From Megaustenia siamemsis (Eukaryota > Mollusca > Gastropoda > Stylommatophora > Ariophantidae): DNA of 64,000 nt. Positions within the stretch are counted from its first letter, which is position 1. Each line of letters opens with the position of its first letter. The notes beneath the pieces were generated by a model, which was given only the letters and a program-made list of their open reading frames with translations, made no database searches and had not been told where the DNA came from. The DNA is taken from NCBI GenBank assembly GCA_032433765.1, contig JAVIAB010000051.1, forward strand, positions 52,499,328 to 52,563,327. The letters run 5' to 3'. Position numbers and translations under genes: made by a program. Below are positions 63,362-64,000 of this stretch, in pieces.

Positions 63362-63660
63362 CATCATCCGCCCTTAAAATGACGCTAAGTGGGCGTATCT
63401 GCGTTATGTTGTGGTTTACAGTATAACTGTGATATTTGCGCATTTCAGCCCAACACATCCGACTTCAGCATGACATTTTTGAGTACCGGGATGTCTTCTC
63501 TCTTCGATCCCTACTCGCTTGGCCAGACAAGACAGGTTTGTCTGTTATTAGAGGCACCACGGAGAGATGGAGCAGGGTCTGAATGGTTCTGGTTCACCGA
63601 TCCTGGCGCAAGCCATCAACTCTGGGTAGCTGACAACTTCCAGCTCTGGTGCTGTGAGAC
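63362..63660 (+). repeat. Dispersed repeat, copy 2 (pairs with 52510-52757)
   Basis: See the entry at 52510. This copy extends further right (GGAGCAGGGTCTGAATGG, with a matching GGAGCAGGGTCTCGATC in copy 1). No TSD was identified. Confidence 0.65.
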
Positions 63661-63918
63661 GCGCCTTCGCCTCCACATATCGGTCTGAACGTATGTTCAG
63701 GATTGTTCTCTTAGGGGAAAGAATGTATTATTTCTATGAAAGCACTGTTTTGTCTAATGTATCGGTTTGTTTTGTAACTTTCCATTTATCAGCTTTTTAT
63801 TTTCTTTTCTTTTTCTTTTATTTATTTTCCTGTTTTTTTTATTTTTTTTTTTATTTCAATTGAAATTATGTCCTTCTTGTAGAGCTTTAGATAACCTTTT
63901 GAGAGAGTTTCCCTTACC
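63661..63918. other. T-rich non-coding sequence
   Basis: Long T-rich stretch between about 63790 and 63860. No gene recognised. Confidence 0.5.
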
Positions 63919-63920
63919 AA

Positions 63921-64000
63921 CCCTTGTTAGTCACAACCCTTGTTAGTCACAACCCTTGTTAGTCACAGCCCTTGTTAGTCACAACCCTTGTTAGTCACAA
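63921..64000. repeat. 16-bp tandem repeat, 5 copies, running off the window
   Basis: CCCTTGTTAGTCACAA repeats exactly every 16 bp from 63921 to the window end, with one A-to-G change at 63967. Confidence 0.96.

Overview
This window looks like non-coding DNA from an animal genome, probably a lophotrochozoan and plausibly a mollusc. It has AT-rich, repeat-saturated sequence, one spliced immunoglobulin-type exon, several clades of non-LTR retrotransposon, tRNA-headed SINEs, Penelope-type hammerhead relics, a hAT remnant, a long-TIR MITE and many satellites. There are no operons or bacterial gene arrangements. The organism assignment is inference only.

Only one host coding segment is recognisable: a 220-bp exon on the minus strand at 50635-50854 that encodes the C-terminal two thirds of a V-type Ig domain (lachesin/Dpr/IgLON-like). 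The rest may be introns of that gene or intergenic DNA; I found no partner exon.

Layout. 1-8.6 kb: LINE 3' ends, two full SINEs with target-site duplications (TSDs), a retroposon beginning with an ETS/YY1-like motif, microsatellites and a 38-bp tandem repeat. 8.6-12.05 kb (minus): LINE-A, with an 871-residue RT-RNase H frame and one internal stop between endonuclease and RT. 12.1-19.7 kb: 20-, 29-, 23- and 85-bp tandem repeats, an 0.8-kb polypyrimidine tract, a second ETS/YY1 retroposon, and a LINE end split by a 313-bp Penelope-type insert with a hammerhead-like core. 19.7-28 kb: LINE-F 3' end, an inverted Penelope pair, then two decayed LINEs (G minus, B plus) meeting head to head. 28-38.1 kb: SINEs, a 34-bp repeat, a C-rich degenerate array, and a 26-bp satellite of about 3 kb split by a full-length RTE-like LINE-C with an 8-bp TSD. 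38.5-47.6 kb: SINEs nested in LINE-D copies, a MITE with a TA target and 108-bp TIRs, and a Glu-codon-like repeat. 47.6-64 kb: another SINE family, the Ig exon, LINE fragments, a small hAT element with near-perfect 8-bp TSD, a 70-bp tandem amplification of an RT motif, and a second LINE-A copy.

The elements interact mainly by nesting: SINEs inside LINE reverse-transcriptase codons, a Penelope fragment inside a LINE, and a LINE inside a satellite. The most puzzling signal is a pair of nearly identical LINE-D segments, each joined at the same catalytic YADD codons to a SINE, although the two SINEs belong to different subfamilies. LINE and SINE letter names are local labels for this window.
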